A DNA stretch of 64,000 nucleotides. It comes from Actinernus sp. WN-2022. Taxonomy: Eukaryota; Cnidaria; Anthozoa; Actiniaria; Actinernidae. A model generated the notes under the pieces. It searched no databases. It had not been told where the DNA came from and was given only the letters and a program-made list of their open reading frames with translations. Numbering within the stretch: the stretch's first letter is position 1; every line of letters starts with the position of its first letter. Location: positions 10,934,269 through 10,998,268 of the forward strand of contig JAOWCC010000655.1 of NCBI GenBank assembly GCA_030867875.1. The letters run 5' to 3'. This document shows positions 1 through 11,125 of this stretch, piece by piece. The position numbers were made by a program, and so were the translations under genes.

Positions 1-820
1 ACGACAGGAATCTACTTCAAACCCAATCTCTAACACAAACCCTATTCCTAACCATAAAACTTACGCCGGCTAACCACTTCGAAATCAAGTACCCAGGGAA
101 ACGATGAGGTGTTAGGGCTAGGGTTCCAGGATTCACAGGTAAATAGAAGAAAAAAAGGTACAGAGAACAAATGCGAGGTTTTATGGATTGCGAACCCATC
201 TGTCATCAAAGCCAACATAATAACGAACATCCCACCTTAGAAGTGTGACCGATTCTCAGCTTGATTAGTGCCCACTCCTCTAGCTGCCAAGGGCGGTTAG
301 AGTATCTGTTTAGAAATTCCTGTCCTTAGGAACACTAAGGTAAAATACTTGGGGAACAGGATATTTCGTGGCGCACAAAAAAGGATTGTTGAATATTTTT
401 TTCTGGGTTGGGAGGAAATTCGAAATTCACTTACAAAGATGGAGTAGTGGTTTTTCTACGTCACTTATTGTTTACTGTAAATTTTAAAGTTCGACCGCAG
501 GAAAAATAAACGATGTTAGGGCATGGCAAATGATGTTAGTCATTTCAATAGTTAATAAAGGAATTTCAGTTAGGAGGGGAATTACGTTTGCTCGTAACCG
601 AATAAAATGCCCCAATTGTAATTTCTCCGTAGAAAACTAAAAATATTTTGTTAGAATGTAGTTTGTGCACAGAAAGTCGAGGGAATTTTCTCGGCAAACA
701 ATTAGGCAACAAAATATATTTCAAGGAAATCCTGGCTGTTGGAACAAATTGCCGTTAAATTGTTGGCAATATCGTCTAAACTGAAAATTTGTCGAATAAA
801 ATGGAAATCTATTTTAGGTT
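1..820. other. No gene recognised; 3' flank or intron of the NIDO-type gene
   Basis: I see no convincing exon here. Short open frames exist on both strands but have no domain and no good splice context. If the minus-strand gene at 1.6-10.3 kb continues, its next exons (an AMOP or vWD module would be expected from this family) lie in or beyond this stretch, but I could not find them. Confidence 0.4.
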
Positions 821-839
821 TAAAAAAATGGATACACGT

Positions 840-1012
840 ATACCCAATTATTTTTTGGGTTTTGAATTTCGTGGACGCCGCCATCTTGGATGTGATGACG
901 TTTTTTGACGGTCCCTATTGTTATATGACAAAAGCTATTGTTTTCTGACAATAGGGATCGCCTTGAAACTTCATCAGATCCAAGATGGCTCATACTCATA
1001 TCCATTTTTTTC
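840..1012. repeat. Imperfect palindromic MITE with YY1-like motifs
   Basis: The segment folds back on itself. GCCATCTTGGAT near 882 pairs with ATCCAAGATGGC near 977, and CCCTATTGT near 913 pairs with ACAATAGGG near 949. The paired motif resembles a YY1 site (AAGATGGC) and also occurs in the larger foldbacks at 41.5-42.7 kb. Boundaries and target duplication are not clear. Confidence 0.5.
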
Positions 1013-1094
1013 AGCTTTCAAATTAGAAAGGCTTTGTAAATTATTGGAGTCCAGCTGATGTAACATTATGTTCACACGCTTCCAATAAAAACAT

Positions 1095-1425
1095 TTATTA
1101 TACGACTTGGTGTTTTCGAGTGCAAATACGGGCTAAAACGAGTGCAAATATGAGACCGTATTACACGGGTCGCAAACAGGTTTGCACAGGTTTATTCAAC
1201 ACTTAAACGATTTTGTAAGCGCGCGAGCCAATTGAAATGAGGCTGTTTTAGTAAGAGCCAATCAGCTTTTAGCGCGCTCGCCCACATTGGACTTCAACTG
1301 AGGCTGAGAGGTTTCTTCTCTCGAGATTTCTTCTCTCAAGATTTTCTTCAAACAGAGCAGTAAGGTAAACGAAAACAAACATTCGCAAAAATACCCACCG
1401 TATTACACAACTTTCCGTGTAATAA
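1095..1425 (+). mobile_element. MITE copy, shorter member of the TTATTATACGAC family
   Basis: It begins TTATTATACGAC and ends CGTGTAATAA. It is an inverted, shorter copy of the element at 9,670-10,147. Shared landmarks are the GCGCGCGAGCCAAT stretch, the TTCTTCTCTCGAGA repeats, and the TTTGCACTCG-type segment (here as GAGTGCAAATA). It lies in the 3' part of the NIDO-type gene. Confidence 0.65.
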
Positions 1426-1597
1426 CCTCTTTGTATTGCTTTTGGCAGATTTTCTGGTCTCTCATGGTCTGATTTTCTGGTCTCTCATTTTTCTTACCTC
1501 CCGTCATAAAAATGTCAGTTCAAGTATTCCCCCTCCTCCCCCTCCTCCCCCTTCCCCCGAGATGATAGCAGCATCGGCTATAAACCGTCTTTGTTAC

Positions 1598-1858
1598 CCG
1601 TCCCCACTAACCCTACGCCTTCATTTGATGGTACAGTGAATGAGCTTGTTCCGCTGTTCTTCTGAGTCTGTACAACAGTATAGAAGCTGTGGAGAAGCAC
1701 GACGTCATTGTCCATCACATATCTCGCGACTTGCACGGAAACGTTATGTTCATTGTTTCCAAGGTAATTCTGTTCCCACTTCATCCTCATAGTATGACCT
1801 TCGACCCAGGTATCAGGACTGTAACGAGATACCCGTGGGATAATTCTGCCGATTGTAA
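1598..1858 (-). CDS. Exon of NIDO-type extracellular protein (downstream of the GPCYKP exon)
   Basis: This 261-nt minus-strand segment follows a strong acceptor (TTTGCAG at 1859-1865). It stays open to a plausible donor (GTAACA at 1592-1597, on the minus strand). Joining it to the preceding exon keeps the frame (phase 1), and the protein runs on as a beta-rich extracellular sequence with YSPDTWVEGHTM and FTVPSNEG. In NIDO-AMOP-vWD proteins (MUC4, SUSD2 and coral mucin-like proteins) a segment of this kind sits between NIDO and AMOP. What is seen: open frame, splice signals, phase. Family assignment is from motif memory. The 3' donor is less certain than the acceptor, because the frame also reaches a stop soon after. 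Confidence 0.6.
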
Positions 1859-2596
1859 CTGCAAAGAAGATCATCATAAATAAGGCATCATTCTTTGAAA
1901 GAATGCTACAGAAAGATCGCTGACAGGAATGGTTTAACAGGCCAAGACACGTGCGAAAAAAAGCCATCTCCAAAATGGCTATTAATGTCGACCCTCTCTC
2001 CATGAAGAGGGTATTCATAGTTTCACACTTGTTAATTAAATAAAATTCTGACAAATCGAAACACAGAAATGTTCCCTCAGGAAAACACGAGTCGCCATTG
2101 TGTTCCACAATGGGTGCCAGAGGTCCTCGCTAAGCCAATGAGTGAGGGTTGTTAGAAAGAGCTAATCCCCTTGTCCAATCAACGGACGCCGATATATTAA
2201 TGGTCTTCTTATTCGCTCGGATGCATCAGACAACTTAATGCTCCGTTCCAGAGTTTATTCTCGCTGATCGCGTCTTTGCCGCTCTCTATGTTAGTAAACT
2301 TAGCGAGAAGGACCTCTGACACCCAGGGTAGTTCCACAAGCAAGTCCAAGAGGAGATAAGAACTAAGTTCGATACATTATTGGGCATATTACGAAAACTA
2401 GCATTGATAGCAGCAGCCTTTCATTTAACTTTTACCCGGGAGAAGAGTCAGTACACTAAGTACGATTTTTTTACCACAATTACAAGTTAATTTTTGATTT
2501 CTATTATGTTAAGCGGCAAATATTTTGTTGAAGTCACCATGACGCCTTCATTTCTCATAATCACAAAACAAAAGTAGAAGATCATACGCAAGCATA

Positions 2597-2991
2597 ATCT
2601 TAATAATAATAATAATCTAAACTTATATAGCGCACTTTTCTAAAATTCAAAGGCGCTTCACAAAGAATTACAAACTAAATAATAAGTTAAAACGTGACAA
2701 GAGACTAAATATGATAAAAACCAAGCAACTAAGTTAAACATGATTTAGACTAAACATATTCGAAAACTAAATATCATAGGCCTGTTGAAACAAAAATGAC
2801 TTAAGACGAGATTTAAAAGTGTTCAAAGATGGTGAGAGTTTGATGTTATCTGGTAAAGTGTTCCACAACCTGGGCGCGGCCACAGAGAAAGCTCTATCGC
2901 CATATGTTTTTGTTGTTTTACCACTGGTAATTTTTAGAAGAAATTTGCTTCTGGAACGTAGGTGTCTGGTGGGCACATATTTTTCTAACAA
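2597..2991 (-). pseudogene. LINE 3' end: last 74 codons of a reverse-transcriptase ORF plus 3' UTR
   Basis: The minus-strand frame carries the C-terminal signature of non-LTR retrotransposon ORF2 (RLWNTLPDNIK, then SLNTFKSRLKSFLF). It ends at 2767. The 3' UTR runs to a (TTA)n tail near 2,597-2,616, a common LINE end. The copy is truncated to about 400 bp, so the catalytic domains are absent. It lies in an intron of the NIDO-type gene in the same orientation. Confidence 0.75.
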
Positions 2992-3063
2992 GTTGTTCAG
3001 TAAACGTGATATTTGTAAATAAACCTCAAGTACTTTGAAGCTAGACTTCTAACTACTACTCAC

Positions 3064-3315
3064 CATACGTAAAAATGCCATGGAAAGGAAAGGTGTTTCC
3101 GCCGTCCCGCGAGACCTTGATGGATACCCTTCCAGTATTGTTCATTAGTGGCACAGTGCAAACAGCTCTTATACCGTCCATGTAAGCCCCGTTGGTCCTC
3201 GCCTTGCCTGAAAACTTGCATGTAATTATGTCTGTAGGCTTGTAACACGGACCAGCCACATATATGTTATCGCCGCCAAGCATGGAAGCGAAATTCGGGA
3301 AAACGGTCAGAGAAC
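3064..3315 (-). CDS. Exon of NIDO-type extracellular protein (Cys-rich Ig/TIG-like module)
   Basis: This is a 252-nt minus-strand exon with a textbook donor (GTGAGT, plus-strand 3058-3063) and a likely acceptor (CCATAAG). It is phase 1 at both ends. The product contains GGDNIYVAGPCYKPTDI, then CKFSG, VCTVP and VSRDGGNTFPFHG. This is the GG-x-VxGPC...C.F...C.VP...G...V.VS.DGG pattern found next to NIDO and AMOP domains in mucin-like and sushi-domain (SUSD2-type) proteins. The predicted location is extracellular or cell surface. It lies 6 kb downstream of the NIDO exons; I saw no further exon in between, and the intervening DNA is largely LINE fragments. Confidence 0.75.
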
Positions 3316-3319
3316 CTTA

Positions 3320-4030
3320 TGGAATGAAAGTTGATTATTCCTATTTTGTTTTATACAACATTAACATTTTATCATTATATTTACTTCAATTACCTTTCCT
3401 TGTATTTTTAGCTTTATTTTTTATTCAGGATTTTAACACATGTAAATAACATTGAGTCCTTTCCAAATACAATAATTCGGTATCTATTTGTTTTGTAGGT
3501 TGTAGTAGTGCACTGATATATGCTATATTTGTAATGTAATTAATGTCAACATAGAAATAAAGTTAAATTAAAATACAATAAAATACAAGAATTTAGCACA
3601 ATGTTTCGTTAGGCTGATTGCTTATATAGCTTTTATTATGTATTCATTGTTTAAGAAATAAAAAAATATAGATTTATGTGTTATTTATAACCTAGCGTTA
3701 TGCTACTGATACGAAACAGTTTTCACTTCTGAGTTGAGTGTTTAAAGTGCCATTGAAATGAAAAAAATCGATCCCGTTTTTATTTTATTTTATTGAATTA
3801 TAGGTTTCTCTTAGTCATTTTGTGCAATTAAGAATCAATTTGAAGAGCGCGAATATAACTTTTTTCGTATCGAAGTCAGGCGGAATTGCCAAAATCAGGC
3901 GACATTTTTTATGCCGTTAAATATATGATAATCATATGATACAAGATACAGTGCGTTGTTTGTCTAATTCTCATTCTAAATATGTCTTAATTTTTTTTAT
4001 TAACATTTTTATTTGCTTAATATGTTTCAT
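3320..4030. other. AT-rich intronic DNA, nothing recognised
   Basis: This is AT-rich sequence between a host exon and a LINE fragment. No open frame with a domain and no clear repeat boundary was seen. It is probably intron of the NIDO-type gene. Confidence 0.5.
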
Positions 4031-4039
4031 ACTTTACAA

Positions 4040-4800
4040 AACTATATAACTACTACACATTTACTAAAGTCGTACACAGACGCACACATAATTTACAAGG
4101 TTCTGATCTAGATTATCTTGTTAGCCACTTTTTTAGAGGTTCCCATTTCTTTTCATACCTCTCCACGTCTAGTTTATTTGGGCATTGTCTTTCCAGTAAA
4201 GCTTTTTCTTTCAATAGGATGAGGAAAAGTTCAAAACAAAAAAGCGTGTCTTTGTTAAAATCCGTATACATATGGTACTTTGCTACAATAATTGCATGGT
4301 TAATAAGTCTCTTAATTGGTATAGGTTCCAGTTGACCGTCCAATATAGAACTAGCACTTAAACTGATGGTTTTGGCTGTGTTTACATGCCACCAGTTTAT
4401 GAAACAACTCCAGAAAGAAACAGAATATGTGCAATTAGTGAAAAAAAATGAACTAATTTATGCTTTTCACTACAATAAGGGCATTTGTCACTAGTTTTAA
4501 TTTTGGCTTTAAATAAAATATCATTTGTTGCTAGAATGCATGTTGTGTATAATGTTGTATTGAAACATACTTAATTTGATTTCTTTGGTGATTTTGAAAG
4601 GCAGATTATAAACTTTCCTTAAGTTGCACTCTTGAACGTAATATTTAATCCTAATCTCTGCTGTTGGGTCGCAAAGTTGTAGTTTTACAAATTCTATTCT
4701 GATTATCTTCGCAGTAATTTTCTGTAGGTCTGTAAACCACTTTTACTATAACCTTTAATTGCGTTAATTAAGCCTATGAATTGCAAAAAAAATGATTTTA
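4040..4800 (-). pseudogene. LINE fragment: zf-RVT-like and C-terminal part of ORF2
   Basis: On the minus strand the broken frames read ATNDILFKAKIKTSDKCPYC (about 4470-4530) and then INHAIIVAKYHMY...KKWEPLKKW, ending at 4113. These match the zinc-binding tail (zf-RVT, with Cys-x2-Cys) and the closing helices of LINE reverse-transcriptase ORFs. The reverse-transcriptase and endonuclease domains are missing, and there are stops between the blocks. It is an old truncated copy inside an intron. Confidence 0.6.
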
Positions 4801-4869
4801 GCTGAAATTTTGCCGTCTGAAATTTACAAAACTTGAGTGGTTCACCGTGTATCACCGCTAAATGTAGTA

Positions 4870-5834
4870 ACGCCAACTAACTAAATATGGTATTAATCCA
4901 CATATTATTAATTGGATCTGCGATTTCCTAAGTAATAGATTCCAGAGAGTCAAGCTTGCCTAAGACTGTTTTCTGAATGGAAGTCCGTGCCTGCTGGCGT
5001 CCCACAGAGAACAAAACTTGGACCTTGGTTGTTTATCGCTATGATCGATTACCTTGAAGCCCCCTCTGCTCATGGTATTTTCAAGTACGTTAACGACACT
5101 ACCATTTTTGAAGTCGTCAAAAGCAGAGGTGTTAGCTCAGCACAGACACCCATTAATGAAATACAGGCGTGGTCTATGACTAATAAATTTCAACTACATC
5201 CAAAGAAATGTAAAGAACTCTGTATTTCATTTTCACGTTCTCCAAAAGTACATAACGACGTATATATTAATATTTGCTTGATCGATCTTGTACAGTCAGT
5301 TAAAGTTCTCGGTGTAATAATTCAGAGTGATTTAAAGTGGAACTCTCACATTGATTACATTATAAAGAAAGCTTCCAGGAGACTTTATTTTTAACACAAT
5401 TAAAACGTGCAAATGTTCCAGCTAAGGACCTAGTTAAATTCTATGTTGCTTGTATACAATCTATTTTACTCTACGCGTGTCAAGTATTTCATTACAGTTT
5501 ACCAGAATACCTTAGTCTTACCTTAGAACGCATACAAAAGAGAGCAAAGCGTATTCTTTATGGCTACGACTTACCTTACGAACAAGCTCTTTCTTTGTCC
5601 GGCCTTACTAGCCTTTATCATCGCAGATCTGAACTATGTCATACTCTTTTTCGTAAAATCATATCTAATCCTAACGGTAATTTATATCATCTTTTACCAC
5701 ATAACCTTAGTAATCCGACTGTCACACTACGGTATAAGAGGTCTTCCACACTTCCGCTTTGTAAAACAAGCCGATTCCGGAACACTTTCATTAACTCTAG
5801 TGTTCGACACTATAACTCACATCATTTAAGTTAG
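4870..5834 (+). pseudogene. LINE fragment: reverse transcriptase palm to C-terminus, broken
   Basis: The plus-strand frames read KYGINPHIINWICDFLSNR, then PAGVPQRTKLGPWLF (RT motif 4 region). The catalytic box is FKYVNDTTIF, where the family normally has Y-x-D-D, so one catalytic Asp is replaced by Asn. Then come the HPKKCKEL and VKVLGVIIQSDLKW blocks. A frameshift near 5,392 moves the tail (LERIQKRAKRILYGYDL) to another frame. The copy is 5'-truncated, has a stop near 4,960, and is inactive. Confidence 0.75.
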
Positions 5835-5839
5835 TACAC

Positions 5840-7100
5840 AGGTCTTTAATTAGCAAAATAGCTGCTTTTAACTGTTAGTTTTAATATCATAACATTTTAT
5901 CGAATTAGTTTATAAGTGATTAATGTTTAGAATTGTGAATCTTAGTAATTCAGTTATACTGTAAGTAAGGTAATTATAACAAGAGCCCATCTGGGCTTTC
6001 ACTCGGGCCACATGAGATTGAAGATGAAATACACTTTCATTTGAAATCCTTTTAGTAATAACCGAAGGGAAGAATTATTAGCTGAATTTAGCAGTCTTTA
6101 GGAGTGGCCGGTAGCGCGGTGACATGCATTCTCTGCTCCCCTAGTATATATATTTCTCGTGTATGCAAATTAAAGAAGTTGACCTCTACTTATTCATGTA
6201 CCGCACGCTTACAATTTAGTCTGCTGTTCTCCAGGTTCAGAGTGCTAATAGATGAGTGTCTCAAATATATGTTTATATGTGTCCCATATTATAAGTTGTA
6301 TCCTGTCCACCTATGATGGAGCTATCATATATATGATATATTTCTCTACTGTTCATTCTACCCTGCGGCTCTTTATCGCAGCTCGCGTCCATATCAGGTA
6401 TTTATTAACTGAAATGCCTGTTGCTTATATACCCTCCTTCCCAAAACTGATCTGCTCATTATATTACAGAACTATAAAGGGAACTGTTGGAAGCCTTTAA
6501 TTTCTCGAACCAAAACCTCGGCCGTGAGAGGATTCTTGTTTAAGTTGACCTTGAGAGTTGAATATTGCTTCGCTCATCATAAATTATTCTGTGCGAGTGT
6601 TTATTTCTCCGGGGTATTTCTGACAGCCAAAAACACGCTCAAAATTATTTTAGTGCATGTTGGCCTACAGATCACGGTGTTTGCGCTGGTATGTATTATG
6701 ACCGAGAGGCATAAAACCTACGAAACGTACCTCAAACAAGAATACCGTCCGATGGCAAAATCTATCAGCGCCACGAGGTCAACAAATCGACAAAGAAATG
6801 CAGATATATATACACACGCAATGATTTCAACCTCACCGTATCTTAATTCATGACCTGACAAGACACTGTTCAGTTTCACTTTCACTCTCAGCTTTGCTCT
6901 TGAGTTTGAGTTCGGCTTTGTTAAAGACTTCTTATTCAGTTGTATGGTATTGTGCAGTATATTTGAGTATACCAATCCACAGAGATTCGAATAACAAAGC
7001 CGTGGCGAAAGAGAAGCTTAAACGAGAAATATTTTGTCCTCCTAGAAAAACACAACATCTTGCCCTTTCTATCGAAGAAGCCTTGGTTTCAGCAGAAAGG
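5840..7100. other. No gene recognised
   Basis: Short open frames are present on both strands, but none has a recognisable domain, codon pattern or splice context that I would defend. The first 150 bases may be 3' UTR of the upstream LINE fragment. Confidence 0.4.
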
Positions 7101-7106
7101 AAAACG

Positions 7107-7328
7107 CTAAATTCCAATTCGATATGTGTGGATCTTTGAGTCTTTCAGGTCCGGCGTCGTGTCGTATATAAAATCACAGGCCATCTGGCCTTCGGCTCCG
7201 ACAAGAGCGCCAGTTGCAATATCCTGAGCCTGTTGGAAGGCTTTCGCACGAGTGAAGTTAAATAAAACATTAAACTGCTTCAGGAGGGGACTCCAAATTT
7301 GAGAGAGATTTGCTCGCGGATCCACCAT
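7107..7328 (-). CDS. Small ATG-started ORF (73 codons), function unknown
   Basis: The minus-strand frame starts with an ATG in good context (AAAATGG) and encodes MVDPRANLSQIWSPLLKQF followed by an amphipathic, charged sequence and a stop. I do not recognise the family. It could be a complete small protein or the first coding exon of a longer gene. Upstream (7,330-7,450) are a CCAAT-type box and a TGCGCATGCG NRF-1-like palindrome, which favours a real promoter. It lies within the span of the NIDO-type gene on the same strand, so it may instead be a chance frame in an intron. Confidence 0.3.
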   Translation of the reverse strand: MVDPRANLSQIWSPLLKQFNVLFNFTRAKAFQQAQDIATGALVGAEGQMACDFIYDTTPDLKDSKIHTYRIGI

Positions 7329-7374
7329 TTTGATTTACTGTATTAAATTATGTAAATAAATTAACCTGGCGAGT

Positions 7375-7445
7375 GTTACGTGACCAGCACAGTGCAATCT
7401 GATTGGTGTGAATTTGACCTTTAACGCATGCGCAGAACGCCTGCT
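7375..7445 (-). promoter_or_regulatory. Candidate promoter: CCAAT box and NRF-1-like site
   Basis: Upstream of the ATG at 7328 on the minus strand are GTCACGTAAC-like sequence, an ATTGG/CCAAT motif near 7,400 and GCATGCGCAGA near 7,427. Palindromic TGCGCATGCG is the core NRF-1 motif, common in metazoan housekeeping promoters. The inference rests on motif content and spacing only. Confidence 0.3.
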
Positions 7446-7542
7446 ACACTGAATAAAAAAATAAAAATAAAAAAACGACTTGCATTTTAAGACTCGTTGC
7501 TGCCACAGGCAGCCCGAGTAATAAACGATCTATCTATCTATC

Positions 7543-7670
7543 TATCCGGTCCACATCGGCGCAGAATTGATTTTTTTTGGAATCTAACGTTAGCCAAATG
7601 TAAACTCAAACGTTTTATGAAATGTATACAGTGTGTGACGCGGAGGTCAACCGGCTGGAAGAAAACACAT
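7543..7670 (+). repeat. Dispersed repeat, inverted partner at 57,655-57,775
   Basis: About 120 bases from GGTCCACATCGG to GGAAGAAAACACATG match the reverse complement of 57,655-57,775. The match is preceded by a (CTAT)n microsatellite (7,530-7,547). The short conserved core suggests a SINE or a LINE 3' end, but no promoter boxes were identified. Confidence 0.5.
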
Positions 7671-8224
7671 GTTTGACAAGTTCGATCTCAGCATAGGACT
7701 GAAGAACAAAACTGGGGTTCCTATACACCAAAAGAAAGCTAAGAGACCACTAGGATCAAGCCAATGTATAGGATTCGTAACTCAGAACTCTACTTCAGGT
7801 TCAATGAAGTTAATGCATGTCTTGCAATATAGTTTAGATCAAACTGGAAAACCATGTTCGCGACGGACCTCTGTTAGCATTCCGAATTTTTCGACACGAA
7901 ATCCTTGATCAGATGTTCTAGTTTTCCTACACAAGCGAACCCATGTATTGAACATGCCAAGAAGGAAAATTGGTGGCATTTGTACAAGTAGTTTAGGAGA
8001 AAGAAACAGAACAAGAAAGTGAAACATTTACGGCTGAAGCAAACCAGTTCTACCATGCTCTGAAAACTGGACGGAATCTCCTAGAATGTAACTCCTAAAG
8101 CCAAAATAACCCGAGGAACTGACAGAGGATAGTCTTGTGGGCAATTATCATACGTTTCAAGCCATAAAAGTGATTATCCACTGCGTGAGAGCCAATAGAT
8201 GAAACTTGTGAAAAGAGCGCTACT

Positions 8225-8485
8225 TTATGTCTGTCCAGGTTTGAGCCATCTGGCATTAGAAATGAGGGAGATATGGGCATATACTTAATATCACGTGACC
8301 GATGACGTCATCGTTACGTAATCGCCACTAAGTGATTTGTAGGGACCCACTACCATGTCTGTCCAAATTTGTACTGTCTGGCATTATAAATGAGGGAGAT
8401 ATGGGCATGTACTTACAATCACGTGACCGATGACGTCATCGTTACGTCATCACCACTAAGTGATTGATAGGGACCCACTGCCTTT
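8225..8485. repeat. Tandem duplication (about 118 bp x2) rich in CRE-like sites
   Basis: Two adjacent copies each contain GTCTGTCCA, TCTGGCATTA, GAGGGAGATATGGGCAT, CACGTGACC, GATGACGTCATCGTTACG and AGGGACCCACT. Each unit therefore carries a palindromic TGACGTCA (CRE/ATF) site, an E-box-like CACGTG and a second ACGT-containing site. It lies in an intron of the minus-strand gene. Confidence 0.75.
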
Positions 8486-8867
8486 GAGCCACCTGCCAGT
8501 AATATTAAGCGAGTATTATTAAAATCAGTTAAGGAAATCGCATATCCCATTCACAGCTAGCTAATCATAAACGTCCGTCAATATATCTACGGAAAATCAA
8601 ACGTCATTCGGAAAAGTCGACGGCGTGCTCGATCCACAGGGTTAAAACTGTATAAATTACCACGCATCCAACTAACCCCAATAACTCGTTCTGCACATGC
8701 GTGCATCCACGAGTTAAAAACGGGGTTGATTTTGTTCACTTCATCGGCACTTTAAATAACGTTATGAGACCACGCAAACAGTTTTGTATTTATTTTATGA
8801 ATTGAATTCAGAAGTTAAAGGAAATCTAAATTTTGCTCCTTTGAAATCATGGTTTTACATAGCCTCA

Positions 8868-9050
8868 TGCACACACGGGTAACAGCCAATCAGAGCATGC
8901 GTACTATTGAATCTATTTTATAAATCCTCACGCAAACACGGGTAATAGCCAGTGAGAGCGCACGTACTATTGAATCTATCTTATAAAGCTTCATGCAAAC
9001 ACGGGTAACAGCCAATGGCAGCGCAGGTACTGTTCAATCTATTCTACAAT
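8868..9050. repeat. Three tandem copies of a 62-bp unit
   Basis: Three units each read C(T/C)CA(T/C)GCA(A/C)ACACGGGTAA, then AGCCAAT or AGCCAGT, then GCG(C/T)A and TACT(A/G)TT(G/C)AATCTATT. Every unit carries a CCAAT-like core. No coding content. Confidence 0.75.
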
Positions 9051-9349
9051 GACCAACCAACTTTCCTTTATAACTAAATTATCTAAGCTACTACATACGA
9101 AAGCTTCTCAGTGTAGAAAGTGATTTAAATTCAGGCTTTGAAGTAGCTTCCTCTATAGACAACTCTCCGTTTCGAACTCGGGCTTCCTGAAGAAGGGGCC
9201 GGGGATTGGGCATGCAGAAAATTTAATCTCCAATTCCCTTCTCTTCCTCCCTTTTGTCACGCGAAGTCCGAGTTCATGTCGGATAGTCATGATCAGTGAA
9301 AGGACGGAGAGATGTCGGCTAGTCATGGAGAAAGAAATATTGAACGTAC

Positions 9350-9512
9350 CTTTAGTATTGCACCCTCCAGCCTCGATGTTAGCATTATCAATCCTGAACA
9401 TCCACACTCCAGGTTTGGCGATGTTAGAGGTTGTTGGGAGTTGAAGAACGTTGTTTGTTCTTGACCCGGGTATGGTAAAAAACCTTATGCCGTCGCCAGC
9501 ATTGAAACCGCA
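9350..9512 (-). CDS. NIDO-domain exon (C-terminal half)
   Basis: This 163-nt minus-strand exon is bounded by TTTTACAG (acceptor) and GTACGT (donor). It encodes CGFNAGDGIRFFTIPGSRT, then a segment with TSNIAKPGVWMFRIDNA, and ends GGCNTK. This is the G-[FD]-NAGDG...F.IPGS.T..I..L..TSN...PG.W.FR.D pattern of NIDO domains (nidogen, MUC4, coral mucin-like proteins). It joins the 10,158-10,292 exon in phase 0 and ends in phase 1, matching the later exons. The expected role is an extracellular adhesion or matrix protein. Confidence 0.85.
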
Positions 9513-9669
9513 CTGTAAAACAAGAAGGCTCGTAGAGTTCCAAATACAGAATACCAACTAAGTGGATCGGATCGTTCTCTTAAAACCAGATTAATTTTTT
9601 CAAAATCGTTATATTGAGGAAGCATGCATGTTTTCACGTTTGAGAAACTCTTAGTAGATTACAAAGAGC

Positions 9670-10292
<623 letters not shown>

Positions 10293-10309
10293 CTAAAAAA
10301 AATGGTTAA

Positions 10310-11025
10310 ACAAGGAAAAGGAAACATTACAGTTAAAGTGAAGGAAAGAGTAAAATGGAAGGGGGATGGCGGATACGTAAATAAGGTAATGCGTTAAAGG
10401 GGAAGGAGATGGCAACATGAAAGGAATGGGAATGGAATGTAAAGATGAAAACGTGAAAGTAAGGATGAAAGGCAAGGAAAGGAGAATGAGAAAGTGAACA
10501 TGTGTTTGACAGGGTAAGAAGATAGGAAAGGGAAGGTGGTGAAAGGGTATGGAAATGGGAAAGTGAAAGTAAGGGTGAAAGGGTAGGGAAATAGAAAAGT
10601 GAAGGTAAGGGTGAAAGGATAGGGAAATGGGAAAGTGAAGGTAAGGGTGAAAGTGTAGGGAAATGGGAAAGTGAAGGTAAGGGTGAAAGGGTAGGGAAAT
10701 GGGAAAGTGAAAGTAAGGGTGAAAGGATAGAGGAATGGGAACGTAAAGATAAGGGTAGAGGAATGGAAAGTGAAGGTAAGGGTGAAAGGGTATGGAAATG
10801 GGAAAGTGAAGGTAAGGGTGAAAGGGTAGGGAAATGGGAAAGTGAAGGTAAGGGTGAAAGGGTAGGGAAATGGGAAAGTGAAAGTAAGGGTGAAAGGGTA
10901 GAGGAATGGGAACGTGAAGATAAGGGTAGAGGAATGGAAAGTGAAAGTAAGGGTGAAAGGGTAGAGGAATGGGAACGTGAAGATAAGGGTAGAGGAATGG
11001 AAAGTGAAGGTAAGGGTGAAAGGGT
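10310..11025 (+). repeat. Purine-strand minisatellite, 36-bp unit
   Basis: Roughly 20 imperfect copies of a unit built from GGGAAATGGGAAAGTGAAGG and TAAGGGTGAAAGGGTA. The plus strand is almost entirely A and G. Because 36 is divisible by three, the array translates as a 12-residue ESEGKGERVGKW repeat, but there is no evidence that it is coding. It runs into the assembly gap. Confidence 0.9.
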
Positions 11026-11125
11026 NNNNNNNNNNNNNNNNNNNNNNNNNNNNNNNNNNNNNNNNNNNNNNNNNNNNNNNNNNNNNNNNNNNNNNNNNNN
11101 NNNNNNNNNNNNNNNNNNNNNNNNN
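11026..11125. other. Assembly gap (100 N)
   Basis: Exactly 100 N immediately after the purine minisatellite. A round length usually marks a gap of unknown size, so the array may be longer than shown. Confidence 0.99.

Noticed and set aside
10763..11025. Long open frame with ESEGKGERV repeats
   Set aside because: It is the translation of a 36-bp purine minisatellite that runs into the N gap. No splice sites or domain.
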